Below, piece after piece: positions 1 to 6,715 of a stretch of DNA of 7,154 bases. The notes beneath the pieces are model-generated. The model ran no database searches, was not told the DNA's origin, and saw only the letters and a list, made by a program, of their open reading frames with translations. This stretch comes from Deltaproteobacteria bacterium (GTDB lineage Bacteria > Desulfobacterota > Desulfobacteria > Desulfobacterales > SURF-7): contig JAFDJC010000363.1 in the NCBI GenBank assembly GCA_019307665.1, forward strand, positions 1 through 7,154, written 5' to 3'. The position numbers and the translations under genes were made by a program. Position 1 is the first letter of the stretch. The number at the start of each line of letters is the position of its first letter.

Positions 1-174
1 AAATTAAAATCGATAGGCGAAGAACTCGGCAAATCTGTGGGAGTGCGATTTTATTACCAGGATTTCCGTACTGGATGGAAAGAGGGTCTAGAAGCTTCAA
101 AACATCTTGGGCTGTATCGACAGCATTACTGCGGCTGTATTTATAGTGAAAAAGAAAGGTATTTTAAACCGTAA
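1..174 (+). CDS. queH: Epoxyqueuosine reductase QueH, C-terminal part
   Basis: Frame 1 is open from the first base to a TAA at 172-174 and gives 57 residues; the N-terminal part is outside the window. The fragment contains YYQDFRTGWKEG followed by LYRQHYCGCIYSEKERYF, the characteristic end of the QueH (former DUF208) family. The paired cysteines in YCGC are typical of its conserved cysteine set. QueH is the cytoplasmic enzyme that reduces epoxyqueuosine to queuosine in the anticodon wobble position of tRNAs, as an alternative to QueG. The gene ends 17 bases before the next plus-strand start, so the two may share a transcript, although no functional link is evident. Recognition rests on the conserved C-terminal motif only, but that motif is distinctive. 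Confidence 0.9.
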   Translation, partial: KLKSIGEELGKSVGVRFYYQDFRTGWKEGLEASKHLGLYRQHYCGCIYSEKERYFKP

Positions 175-191
175 AATTGATTTAGGGGTAA

Positions 192-2027
192 ATGGTTGGT
201 ATGTTTGGCAATTTCATATATTTTATCATTGTACTTTTAATATACAGCACCTATCAGCCTTCTGAAGATACAAATTTTAGCGGAATTGAAAGCCTTTTTC
301 TTTTTATCACCCTAATTCTTTTTTTTGCATGGATAACCAGGATACAGTTTCGCAGACTTGAAGAGCGACTTTCAAAAGAAAGCTTTCATCAGCTCAGTCA
401 TAAATTCAGCGCAACATTAACCCGCCAGTCCATAATGGCCATCGTGCTATTTTCCATCGATATATACGGACTGAACCTTTCATCCTTTTTAAAAAACATA
501 CCCTTTTTGTCTATAATTCCCACTTTCCAGGCCCTGCTATTTCTCGGACTTTTTGTTTTTTACCTGGCAATTGTATGGGCCTGTGCGTATGGGCCTTATC
601 GGATGCTTAACTCCACAGACTTGTCCAGAAGATCATACATTCTGGGCAACATTTCATTTTCGATTCCCGTACTTATCCCTTGGCTGCTGCTGTCCGGAAT
701 TGCCGACATCATCAGCGCTATGCCCTTTGCATTGCCGAAACGTTTTCTCTCCACCACGGAAGGCCAGGTGGCCTATTTCCTTGTTTTCCTTTTTGCGATT
801 GCAATTGTAGGTCCGGCGATGATTCAGAAATTCTGGAGATGCAAACCCCTTGAAACGGGGTATTATAGAAGACGGATCGAAAACCTGTGCCAAAAAGCGG
901 GAATGGAATATGCCAACATTCTCTACTGGCCAATATTCGGTGGCAGAATGATAACCGCCGGCGTGATGGGTCTGATCAAGAAATTCCGCTACATCCTTGT
1001 TACCGGCGCCCTTCTCCAATTCCTTGAACCCGAAGAGATTGATGCTGTCATTGCCCACGAAATAGGACATATAAAAAAAAAGCATCTTTTGTTTTATCTG
1101 GTATTTTTTGTTGGATACATGCTGGTTTCGTTTGCCACCTTTGATCTGTTGATATATTTTATTTTTTTTGCAGAACCGATATACAGTTTTTTAAACAGCA
1201 TCGGACTTGAGCAGGCTACAGTGACTTCATTTCTTTCCAGCTTTATCATTATTCTTATTTTTCTGATCTATTTCCGCTATATTTTTGGTTATTTTATGCG
1301 AAATTTTGAGCGCCAGGCAGACACTTATGTATACGCACTTTTCGATAGTGCCCAGCCGCTGATATCCACCCTTGAAAAAATAGCCGTAACAAGCGGGCAG
1401 CCGCGCGACAAGCCAAACTGGCATCACTTCAGCATTAAACACCGGGTTGATTATCTGGAAAAGTGTGAAGCAGACAGAACCTGGATAACCCGGCATGACA
1501 GCAAGATAAAAAAAAGCATCGCCGTTTATCTGATGGGAATTCTTTTAATGGGAGGTATTGGGTATAACTTGAATTTTGGTGAAACAGGCAAGAAGCTAAA
1601 CAGGCATTTTTTTGAAAAAATAATACAAAGAGAGCTTGAAAAGAACCCTGACAGCCCGAGTCATTACAGCATGCTGGGAGATCTTTACTACAGCAACAAA
1701 AACTATTCTAAAACCATCAAAGCGTACGAACAATCGATAGCGCTTGCACCCGACAATCCGCAGGTTTTGAACAACCTCGCATGGCTCTATGCCACATGTG
1801 AAGTTGAAAGGTTCCGTGATCCGAAAAAGGCTTTAAAGCTTGCCGAAAAAGCTGCTGAAATCGAAAAATCCCCGCACATACTGGATACTCTCGCTGAAAG
1901 CTTTTATGTCAACAGCCAGTTTGAAAAGGCTGTTGAGGCAGAAATGGGAGCACTTGATCTGGCAACAAAAAATCGAACTCATTATGAAAACCAGCTTGCA
2001 AAATTTAAAGCCGCGGCAAAAAAATAG
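192..2027 (+). CDS. Membrane M48 family zinc metalloprotease with C-terminal TPR repeats
   Basis: This is a 611-residue protein. Hydrophobic, probably membrane-spanning stretches lie near residues 8-21, 34-49, 79-97, 108-132, 151-172 and 192-211, followed by a peptidase domain. The zinc motif HEIGH is at residues 289-293 (H289 and H293 ligands, E290 catalytic). The likely third ligand is E373 in ERQAD, the usual M48 pattern. More hydrophobic segments lie at about 296-320 and 345-366, and a final one at about 442-462. From about residue 485 to 590 there are TPR-like helical pairs (for example SHYSMLGDLYYSNKNYSKTI and LNNLAWLYA). The fold resembles HtpX/Ste24-type inner-membrane proteases, which act in membrane-protein quality control; the substrate here is unknown. 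AGGGG at 184-188 is only 3 nt from the ATG at 192. The ATG at 201 (residue 4, 12-nt spacing) is a possible alternative start. The gene is convergent with the ATPase gene. Confidence 0.88.
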   Translation: MVGMFGNFIYFIIVLLIYSTYQPSEDTNFSGIESLFLFITLILFFAWITRIQFRRLEERLSKESFHQLSHKFSATLTRQSIMAIVLFSIDIYGLNLSSFLKNIPFLSIIPTFQALLFLGLFVFYLAIVWACAYGPYRMLNSTDLSRRSYILGNISFSIPVLIPWLLLSGIADIISAMPFALPKRFLSTTEGQVAYFLVFLFAIAIVGPAMIQKFWRCKPLETGYYRRRIENLCQKAGMEYANILYWPIFGGRMITAGVMGLIKKFRYILVTGALLQFLEPEEIDAVIAHEIGHIKKKHLLFYLVFFVGYMLVSFATFDLLIYFIFFAEPIYSFLNSIGLEQATVTSFLSSFIIILIFLIYFRYIFGYFMRNFERQADTYVYALFDSAQPLISTLEKIAVTSGQPRDKPNWHHFSIKHRVDYLEKCEADRTWITRHDSKIKKSIAVYLMGILLMGGIGYNLNFGETGKKLNRHFFEKIIQRELEKNPDSPSHYSMLGDLYYSNKNYSKTIKAYEQSIALAPDNPQVLNNLAWLYATCEVERFRDPKKALKLAEKAAEIEKSPHILDTLAESFYVNSQFEKAVEAEMGALDLATKNRTHYENQLAKFKAAAKK

Positions 2028-2057
2028 GGAGTAAGCACTAAATTCCTGCTTACTCCC
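2018..2057 (-). terminator. Intrinsic terminator between convergent genes
   Basis: GGGAGTAAGCA (2027-2037) and TGCTTACTCCC (2047-2057) form a perfect 11-bp stem with a 9-base loop. On the minus strand the stem is followed directly by TATTTTTTT (2026-2018), a good U-tract, so it should end transcription of the ATPase gene, whose stop is 36 bases upstream. For plus-strand transcription it follows the protease stop codon directly (the stem begins with the last base of TAG), but the trailing sequence CTTAATTTT is a weaker, displaced tract. It is probably bidirectional and stronger on the minus strand. Confidence 0.85.
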
Positions 2058-2092
2058 GGATCTTAATTTTGGTGGCTGCTATTCAGTTCGTC

Positions 2093-4333
2093 CTAATCGA
2101 TACAGACCTTTCTAACCTGCAACAGATTACAGTTTCCACTAAAAATCTTTTCAATACCATCCTGTTTTAGGGTCAACATACCGTCTTTTATGGCCTGACC
2201 CCGTAACACATCCATAGGTGAATTATTCTGGATCAGTCTTTTCATTTCGTCTGTGCCTATCAAAAGTTCATGCAGCGCCATCCGACCCAAGTAACCGGAA
2301 TTATTGCATTTGATGCAGCCCGCCGGTTTGTTGAGTGTCAGTTTGTTGGTGTAGGGAATGTTAACTTTCTTTTCGAATTCTTTAGCACCATATTCCCGAA
2401 CCATTTCATCATATTCATTCTTTGACAAAGGGTAGGATTTTTTACAATCTTTACAAAGAGTTCGGGCCAGACGCTGAGCAAGGATGCCCAGGATAGCATC
2501 GGCAAAATTGAAAGGATCCATCCCCATATCGAGGAGCCGGGTGATACTCTCCGGAGCGCTGTTTGTATGCAGGGTTGATAACACCAGGTGGCCGGTAAGC
2601 GACGCCTCAATGCCGATTGATGTTGTTTCCTTGTCACGCATCTCGCCGACCATGATAACATCGGGATCGGCTCTTAAGAATGAACGCATCGCAGCAGCGA
2701 AATCGTATCCTTGAACCTGTCGCAATCCTCGTTGGGTGATTTCCACGGGGTCTTCGGCCGTCCAGATCTTGGTTTCGGTCTTGTTGATATATGCCAGGGC
2801 AGAATGGAGGGTGGTGGTTTTGCCGGAACCGGTGGGACCGCATACAAAGATGATGCCGTAAGGTTGAGTGATGATACTTATAAAGTTGTCGTAATTGTTC
2901 TTTGAAAAACCCATATTAGCAAGGGGTATCGGTTCACCGGCAGAAAGTATACGCATGACAACATCTTCCATCCTCCCCGCGGTTGGAACAGTTGCCACCC
3001 GAAGTTCAATGTCCAGGCCGCCGTACCTTTTGAATTTGATCTTTCCGTCCTGGGGTTTGCGGCGTTCTGCTATATCAAGATCGGACATGATCTTTATACG
3101 TGATACCACTGCATTTCTATAAGCATAAGGAATAGTCTGGTATACCGTACAATCACCGTCCACCCTTATCCGAACCTGGGTATTCTCCTTTCCTGGGTAG
3201 GGCTCAAGATGAATATCGGAAGCACCCCGGTTATGGGCATCAGTAATAATTTTGTTGACAAGCTGCACTACAGCGCTGTCCTCCTCACCCAAGGCGGATT
3301 CGGCCTCTTCTAGTGTTTTTTCATCAGTGGTAAAGAGATTGATACAATCGAGGATATCCTGTTTTAATGCTACGTTAAACGTAATCGACGTGCCTGCAAA
3401 AAGGGACTTTATTTCGCTGACTTTCTGAAGATCTTGCGGGTTGTCTATGGCGATAACAACCTTATCATCTTCCGTGCGTACTGGGACCCAGACATTATTA
3501 CGCAAAAAAGGCACTTTCAAACCGACAAGCAGGTCGCTAGGAATCGGTAGATTTTTATTATATTCTACATAGGGGACATTATAAAATTTACTGAGAGAGT
3601 TGAGAACATCCTGTTTTGAAACTTTAAGTTCCGAAATCAAAACATTTTCAATCGGTGTTTTTCTCTCCCTTGCATCAGCGATGGCTTTGTCGAGTTCTTT
3701 CTGGGTTAGAATATGATTTTCCATAATATGATCAAACTTGCTGGGTCTGGCCTTTGCCATCCGCCTCTGGTTATACAGAGCTATGCCCAGTATTTTCGCC
3801 AACTCTGCCACGGATTGCTCATCGATATTTGCAAATGAGCCGCCGTCTTTGCGGTTTATCAGCTGGATCGCGCCAAGAAGAAACTTCTTGAATATGACCG
3901 GAACAACAAGAACCTGCTTGGTTTTAAAACCAGTTTTTTTATCCCAGCTTTTATCGAATTTCAGATCAGGGTCGATGGAAGCCAGTTCCTTTTTATTATA
4001 AACATCTTTAATATTTATGAGCTTTTGCTTTAAAGCAGAACATCCTGCTATACTGGTGTTTGATACAGGAATTCGGATTTCTCCGATCTCATCTCCGGAT
4101 ACAAAACGTGATACTAGCTCCCGTTTTTTCCCGTCGACCACATAAACGGTAATTCTTTCCGCATCAAAAATACTGGTAATTTCGTCTTTCAGGTCAACCA
4201 GGATCTCATCCACATTAGAAGCAGCATATATCTTGCTGCAAATTTCCTGGATATCTTTTATGTATTGAACCTCGGATTTGTGATGCTGGTCTTTTCCAGC
4301 CATAGCTTTGGAACTAGTAGAATTTTGTAACAT
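2093..4333 (-). CDS. GspE/PilB-family secretion or pilus assembly ATPase with N-terminal GAF domain
   Basis: A 746-residue hexameric ATPase of the type II secretion/type IV pilus family, expected on the cytoplasmic face of the inner membrane, where it powers polymerisation of pilin or pseudopilin. Domains in order: a GAF sensor at about 24-192 (ends with GAIQLINRK and an ALYNQRR helix); an MshEN/GspE N-terminal-like domain at about 199-340; then the ATPase. Walker A GPTGSGKT is 499-506, the Asp box TAEDPVE 525-531, Walker B DVIMVGE 558-564, and the His box TGHLVLSTLHT 580-590. Zinc-type cysteines are C627/C630 and C673/C676. All catalytic motifs are intact. The start is supported by AGGT at 4344-4341, 7 nt before the ATG. 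No pilin, platform or PilT gene is in the window, so PilB versus GspE cannot be decided. It lies 38 bases downstream of a small membrane-protein gene and probably shares its promoter. Confidence 0.9.
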   Translation of the reverse strand: MLQNSTSSKAMAGKDQHHKSEVQYIKDIQEICSKIYAASNVDEILVDLKDEITSIFDAERITVYVVDGKKRELVSRFVSGDEIGEIRIPVSNTSIAGCSALKQKLINIKDVYNKKELASIDPDLKFDKSWDKKTGFKTKQVLVVPVIFKKFLLGAIQLINRKDGGSFANIDEQSVAELAKILGIALYNQRRMAKARPSKFDHIMENHILTQKELDKAIADARERKTPIENVLISELKVSKQDVLNSLSKFYNVPYVEYNKNLPIPSDLLVGLKVPFLRNNVWVPVRTEDDKVVIAIDNPQDLQKVSEIKSLFAGTSITFNVALKQDILDCINLFTTDEKTLEEAESALGEEDSAVVQLVNKIITDAHNRGASDIHLEPYPGKENTQVRIRVDGDCTVYQTIPYAYRNAVVSRIKIMSDLDIAERRKPQDGKIKFKRYGGLDIELRVATVPTAGRMEDVVMRILSAGEPIPLANMGFSKNNYDNFISIITQPYGIIFVCGPTGSGKTTTLHSALAYINKTETKIWTAEDPVEITQRGLRQVQGYDFAAAMRSFLRADPDVIMVGEMRDKETTSIGIEASLTGHLVLSTLHTNSAPESITRLLDMGMDPFNFADAILGILAQRLARTLCKDCKKSYPLSKNEYDEMVREYGAKEFEKKVNIPYTNKLTLNKPAGCIKCNNSGYLGRMALHELLIGTDEMKRLIQNNSPMDVLRGQAIKDGMLTLKQDGIEKIFSGNCNLLQVRKVCID

Positions 4334-4371
4334 TTTTAATACCTACGTTGTTATAATATTAAAGTTGCAAA

Positions 4372-4656
4372 TTATGTGTCTGAACTTTTCCCATCTAATT
4401 TCCGATAATTATCATAAATTTTCTTTGACCCTCCGCCTACAAGCAAAATACCCAAAAGGTAAAAACAGAAACGTATATAAACCATAGCCGAAGAAAATTG
4501 CTCGATCTTTTCAATTCTGGGCATTACCTGAGGTATCCTGAAAAACACAGCTGCTCCAGCAAAAACAAGTGCAACACCCCAAATTATTTGAACAAATGTT
4601 TTGTTTCTGCCATTAGAACCATCTTGATTATTAACTGATTTTTTAAGATCCGTCAT
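4372..4656 (-). CDS. Small two-helix membrane protein, function unknown
   Basis: I do not recognise this 94-residue protein. It has a polar, basic N-terminus (K5, K6, R17, K19), a hydrophobic helix at about 21-39 (FVQIIWGVALVFAGAAVFF), a 16-residue charged loop, and a second helix at about 56-75 ending in LLGILLVGGG. A basic tail follows (KK at 78-79, RK at 85-86). The positive-inside rule suggests both ends are cytoplasmic, with a short periplasmic loop. The ribosome-binding site is poor (only AGAACA-like sequence before the ATG). A strong promoter lies about 65-95 bases upstream. The ATPase gene follows after 38 bases on the same strand, so the two are probably co-transcribed. A role as a membrane partner of the ATPase is only a guess from position. 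Confidence 0.7.
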   Translation of the reverse strand: MTDLKKSVNNQDGSNGRNKTFVQIIWGVALVFAGAAVFFRIPQVMPRIEKIEQFSSAMVYIRFCFYLLGILLVGGGSKKIYDNYRKLDGKSSDT

Positions 4657-4718
4657 TGATTGTTCTGTTAATATTTATCATATAAGCTACTTCAAGATTG
4701 TTTATGCAGATTTTATGG

Positions 4719-4750
4719 ATAATATAGTACGAAAAATCCGATTTTGTCAA
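4719..4750 (-). promoter_or_regulatory. Sigma70-type promoter for the small membrane protein and ATPase genes
   Basis: On the minus strand a consensus -35 box TTGACA (4750-4745) is followed after 18 bases by TATATT (4726-4721), five of six matches to TATAAT; an overlapping TATTAT (4724-4719) is an alternative -10. Transcription would start near 4714 and leave a leader of just under 60 bases before the ATG at 4656. The surrounding sequence is very AT-rich, as expected for a promoter. No separate convincing promoter is seen in the 38-base gap before the ATPase gene, so this one probably serves both genes. Confidence 0.7.
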
Positions 4751-4766
4751 ATGTTAACCAAATCGG
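4738..4766. repeat. Inverted repeat around the -35 box, possible operator
   Basis: CCGATTT (4738-4744) and AAATCGG (4760-4766) are perfect 7-bp inverted arms separated by 15 bases. The spacer contains the whole -35 hexamer (4745-4750) and a GTTAAC palindrome (4753-4758). Arms whose centres are 22 bp apart lie roughly two helical turns from each other, which would suit a dimeric regulator covering the -35 region. There is no direct evidence for a binding protein, and a 7-bp repeat in AT-rich DNA can arise by chance. Confidence 0.35.
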
Positions 4767-4830
4767 CAAGAATCAAAACATTGTTGCGGGAAAAATAAAT
4801 AAGGAGTTTAAAAAAACGAGAATGATAAAA

Positions 4831-5509
4831 TTATCCGCCCAGGTAAACCTCTTTTACCTTTGGGTTGTCCAGAAGTTCGCTGGCCAAACCCTCTAGAACG
4901 ATTTTTCCGTTCTCAAGCACGTAGGAATAATGGGCAACTTTAAGGGCTGTTTTGGCATTCCAGCAGTTGAATGACGTCAAAAATCTCTCGAACGATTAAT
5001 GGGGCAATACCCATGGAAGGTTCATCCAAAAGTAGAAGTTCAGGTCGGGCCATTAAGGCACGAGCAATGGCCAACATCTGCTGTTCACCACCGGAAAGGG
5101 TGCCGGCAATCTGCTTGGATCGTTTTTCCAGGATAGGAAACATCTGATAAACGTGCCCAATTCTTTCCTTTATTTCAAGGCGGTTGCTTTTTTTATAATA
5201 ATGATAAGCTCCGAGATGGATATTATCCCGCACCGTTAGATGCGCAAAAAGTTGTCTCCCCTCCGGAACCTGAGAGATACCCAGGCTAACAATTCTGTAG
5301 GCCGGTCGGCCGGCAATGTTCTGATCCTTATAAAGGATACGGCCCTTATTGATCTTCATTAAACCGGAAACAGACTTTAACAGAGTAGATTTGCCGGCTC
5401 CATTGGTTCCGATGATGGAAACTATCTTTCCCACGGGCACTTGTATGGAGACATCTTTAAGCACGCGGAAACTGCCATAAGAGGCGCTGAGTTTATCAAT
5501 CTTAAGCAT
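4831..5509 (-). pseudogene. livF: Branched-chain amino-acid ABC transporter ATPase LivF, broken by an internal deletion
   Basis: The first 183 codons encode a clear LivF: Walker A GTNGAGKS (34-41), Q-loop region VPEGRQLF (81-88), signature LSGGE (138-142), Walker B LLLLDEP (158-164). After IFDVIQLL the reading frame runs into a stop (TAA at 4942-4940), giving a 189-residue product. From 4959 another frame resumes the family C-terminus for 42 codons (NAKTALKVAHYSYVLENGK ... VYLGG) and ends at TAA 4833-4831. About 12 residues, including the expected GTTxLLVEQ strand with the switch residue, are missing between these parts. By comparison with E. coli LivF (237 residues; 183+42 remain) roughly 35 bp are lost. 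The start lies 2 bases after the livG stop, typical of translational coupling. The product as written should lack a working ATP-switch region. Confidence 0.85.
4953..4963 (-). other. livF deletion junction
   Basis: On the minus strand CTG (codon 183, 4963-4961) is followed by one G and then AAT GCC AAA in a new frame, where the family normally has about 12 more residues before NAK. The missing length must be 2 modulo 3. The GAA at 4960-4958 could be a microhomology between a Glu codon and the end of a CAG-AAT pair, which would fit a deletion of about 35 bp. The deleted bases themselves cannot be seen. Confidence 0.65.
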
Positions 5510-5511
5510 GT

Positions 5512-6259
5512 TTAATCATCGCTTCCTAAATATGCCTCAATGACCTTCGGGTTGTTCCGGATCTCTTCGGGTGTTCCCTCGGCAATTCTTTGGCCATAGT
5601 TGAGTACAACTATTTCATCCGAGATGTTCATGACCACCTTCATGTCATGTTCCACAAGTAAAACGGTGATCCCTTTTGCATTGATGGCCTTTATCAGGGA
5701 AGATGCCAGGTGAGTCTCGGTTTCATTAAGGCCGGCCGCAGGTTCGTCAAGGCAGATCAGTTCCGGTTCACTGGCCAGTGCACGTCCGATTTCCAGCATC
5801 TTCTGCTCACCCAGGGGCAGACTGTCTGCCGGTTCATCGAATTTGCCGTCAAGGCCGATAAACTTCAGGATCTTCATTGCACTGCTTTGTATCTGCTCTT
5901 CTTTTCGTCTGGACTGTGGCAATCCGTGTATGGCAGCCAAGCATGACATTTTCAAGGACTGTCATATTGTCGAACAGCTCCATTGTCTGAAAAGTTCGGG
6001 AGATTCCACGATCTGCAATACTGTGGGCTTTGAGATGTTCGATGGGTTGGCCATTGAACCGAACCTTCCCTTCCGTTGGAGGAAAAGAACCTGTAATGAC
6101 ATTAAATAGAGTTGTCTTACCTGCTCCGTTTGGGCCGATAATTGCCTTAATTGTTCCTCTTTTGACCTTGAAATTAAGGTTGCTAAGAGCCATTAGTCCG
6201 CCAAAGGCCATGACAACGCCCTGTACCTCCAGAAGATTCTCCTCCCGAACATCATTCAT
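5512..6259 (-). pseudogene. livG: Branched-chain amino-acid ABC transporter ATPase LivG, frameshifted by an internal deletion
   Basis: The first 112 codons give a normal LivG N-terminus: Walker A GPNGAGKT (42-49), Q-loop GISRTFQ with Q91, then TVLENVMLGCHTR. The frame then continues as unrelated sequence to a stop at 5849. From 5922 a different frame supplies the remaining 136 codons: LPQSRRKEEQ, signature LPLGEQ, Walker B ELICLDEPAAGLN, switch LLVEHD, and the terminal NNPKVIEAYLG, ending at TAA 5514-5512. The two parts total 248 residues against about 255 in E. coli LivG. Roughly 11 residues are missing from the variable helical linker, so all catalytic motifs survive but in two frames. Start ATG 6259 has AGGAGA (6275-6270) 10 nt upstream, overlapping the livM stop. 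LivG pairs with LivF to energise LivH/LivM uptake of leucine, isoleucine and valine. Confidence 0.87.
5917..5926 (-). other. livG deletion junction
   Basis: On the minus strand CGG (Arg112, 5926-5924) is followed by a single A and then TTG CCA CAG in the downstream frame. Family members have about 11 residues between the positions equivalent to CHTR and LP. A loss of about 32-35 bp, of length 2 modulo 3, explains both the short linker and the frame change. A one-base indel would repair the frame but not the missing length. Confidence 0.6.
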
Positions 6260-6269
6260 ATTACATCTA

Positions 6270-6275
6270 TCTCCT
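6270..6275 (-). promoter_or_regulatory. Ribosome binding site of livG
   Basis: AGGAGA on the minus strand lies 10 bases before the livG ATG at 6259. It encodes the last arginine codons of livM (AGG AGA, directly before TAG), so livM termination and livG initiation are probably coupled. It supports ATG 6259 as the livG start. Confidence 0.75.
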
Positions 6276-6699
6276 GAAAAAGTCTTTTATAATTCCCGGC
6301 ACCCCTACTAGTCCATTGGGGAAAAAGATTGTGATTATAAGCAGGATGGCGCCATAGACAATGACCTCAAGTTCCTTGAAATAATGCAGCCATTCATAAC
6401 TCATAAAGGTGATCAGGCCTGCTCCGATGATGGCCCCCCAGATGTTATGCATCCCGCCGAGAGCGATCATGATCAGAAGTTTAATGGAAAAGAAAAGGTC
6501 AAATGTGGATGGATTTATAAAATTAAGATAATGGGCATAAAGACTTCCGGCCAAAGACGCTAGAATGGCCGAGTAGACAAAGACAATTATCTTAAATCTG
6601 GAAATGTCCACACCCATGGCACTGGCAGCCGGTTCACTTGAATGGATAGCCCTTAAGGCACGCCCTGTGCCGGATTGAATTATATTGATAGTAAAGATA

Positions 6700-6715
6700 A
6701 AGGCGGCAAGGCGGC
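6700..6715. repeat. 8-bp tandem duplication that breaks livM
   Basis: AAGGCGGC occurs twice head to tail (6700-6707 and 6708-6715); in the gene sense this is GCCGCCTT twice. One copy restores the codons GCC GCC TTT ATC and an uninterrupted LivM frame, while two copies shift it by +2 and lead to TAA at 6682-6680. Replication slippage is the simplest origin. An 8-bp target-site duplication left by excision of a mobile element is also possible, but no element remnant is seen. Confidence 0.85.

Noticed and set aside
1073..1081. A9 tract next to the protease zinc motif (and an A8 tract at 1508-1515) as a frameshift or slippage switch
   Set aside because: Both tracts are in frame as lysine-rich codons and the gene is intact. 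Such tracts are common in AT-rich genes, and nothing else suggests regulated slippage.
654..1085. Open minus-strand frame of 143 codons opposite the M48 gene
   Set aside because: It lies antisense to the peptidase region including HEIGH, has no recognisable domain or ribosome binding site, and is explained by the codon use of the real gene.
4657..4830. Small gene or RNA in the gap between livF and the small membrane protein
   Set aside because: No convincing reading frame with a ribosome binding site and no RNA-like structure was seen; the promoter and inverted repeat account for the visible signals.
4841..4860. Hairpin AGGTAAA/TTTACCT near the end of livF as a terminator
   Set aside because: The 7-bp stem lies inside the coding sequence for the conserved KVKEVYLG end and is followed by GGGCGG rather than a U-tract. 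The T-run at 4816-4810 has no adjoining stem.
5849..5955. The overlapping livG frames as two genuine genes, the second starting at the ATG at 5955
   Set aside because: The start of the second frame merely reads the ENVMLGC segment of livG in another phase. Family similarity begins only at LPQSRR, so this is one broken gene.
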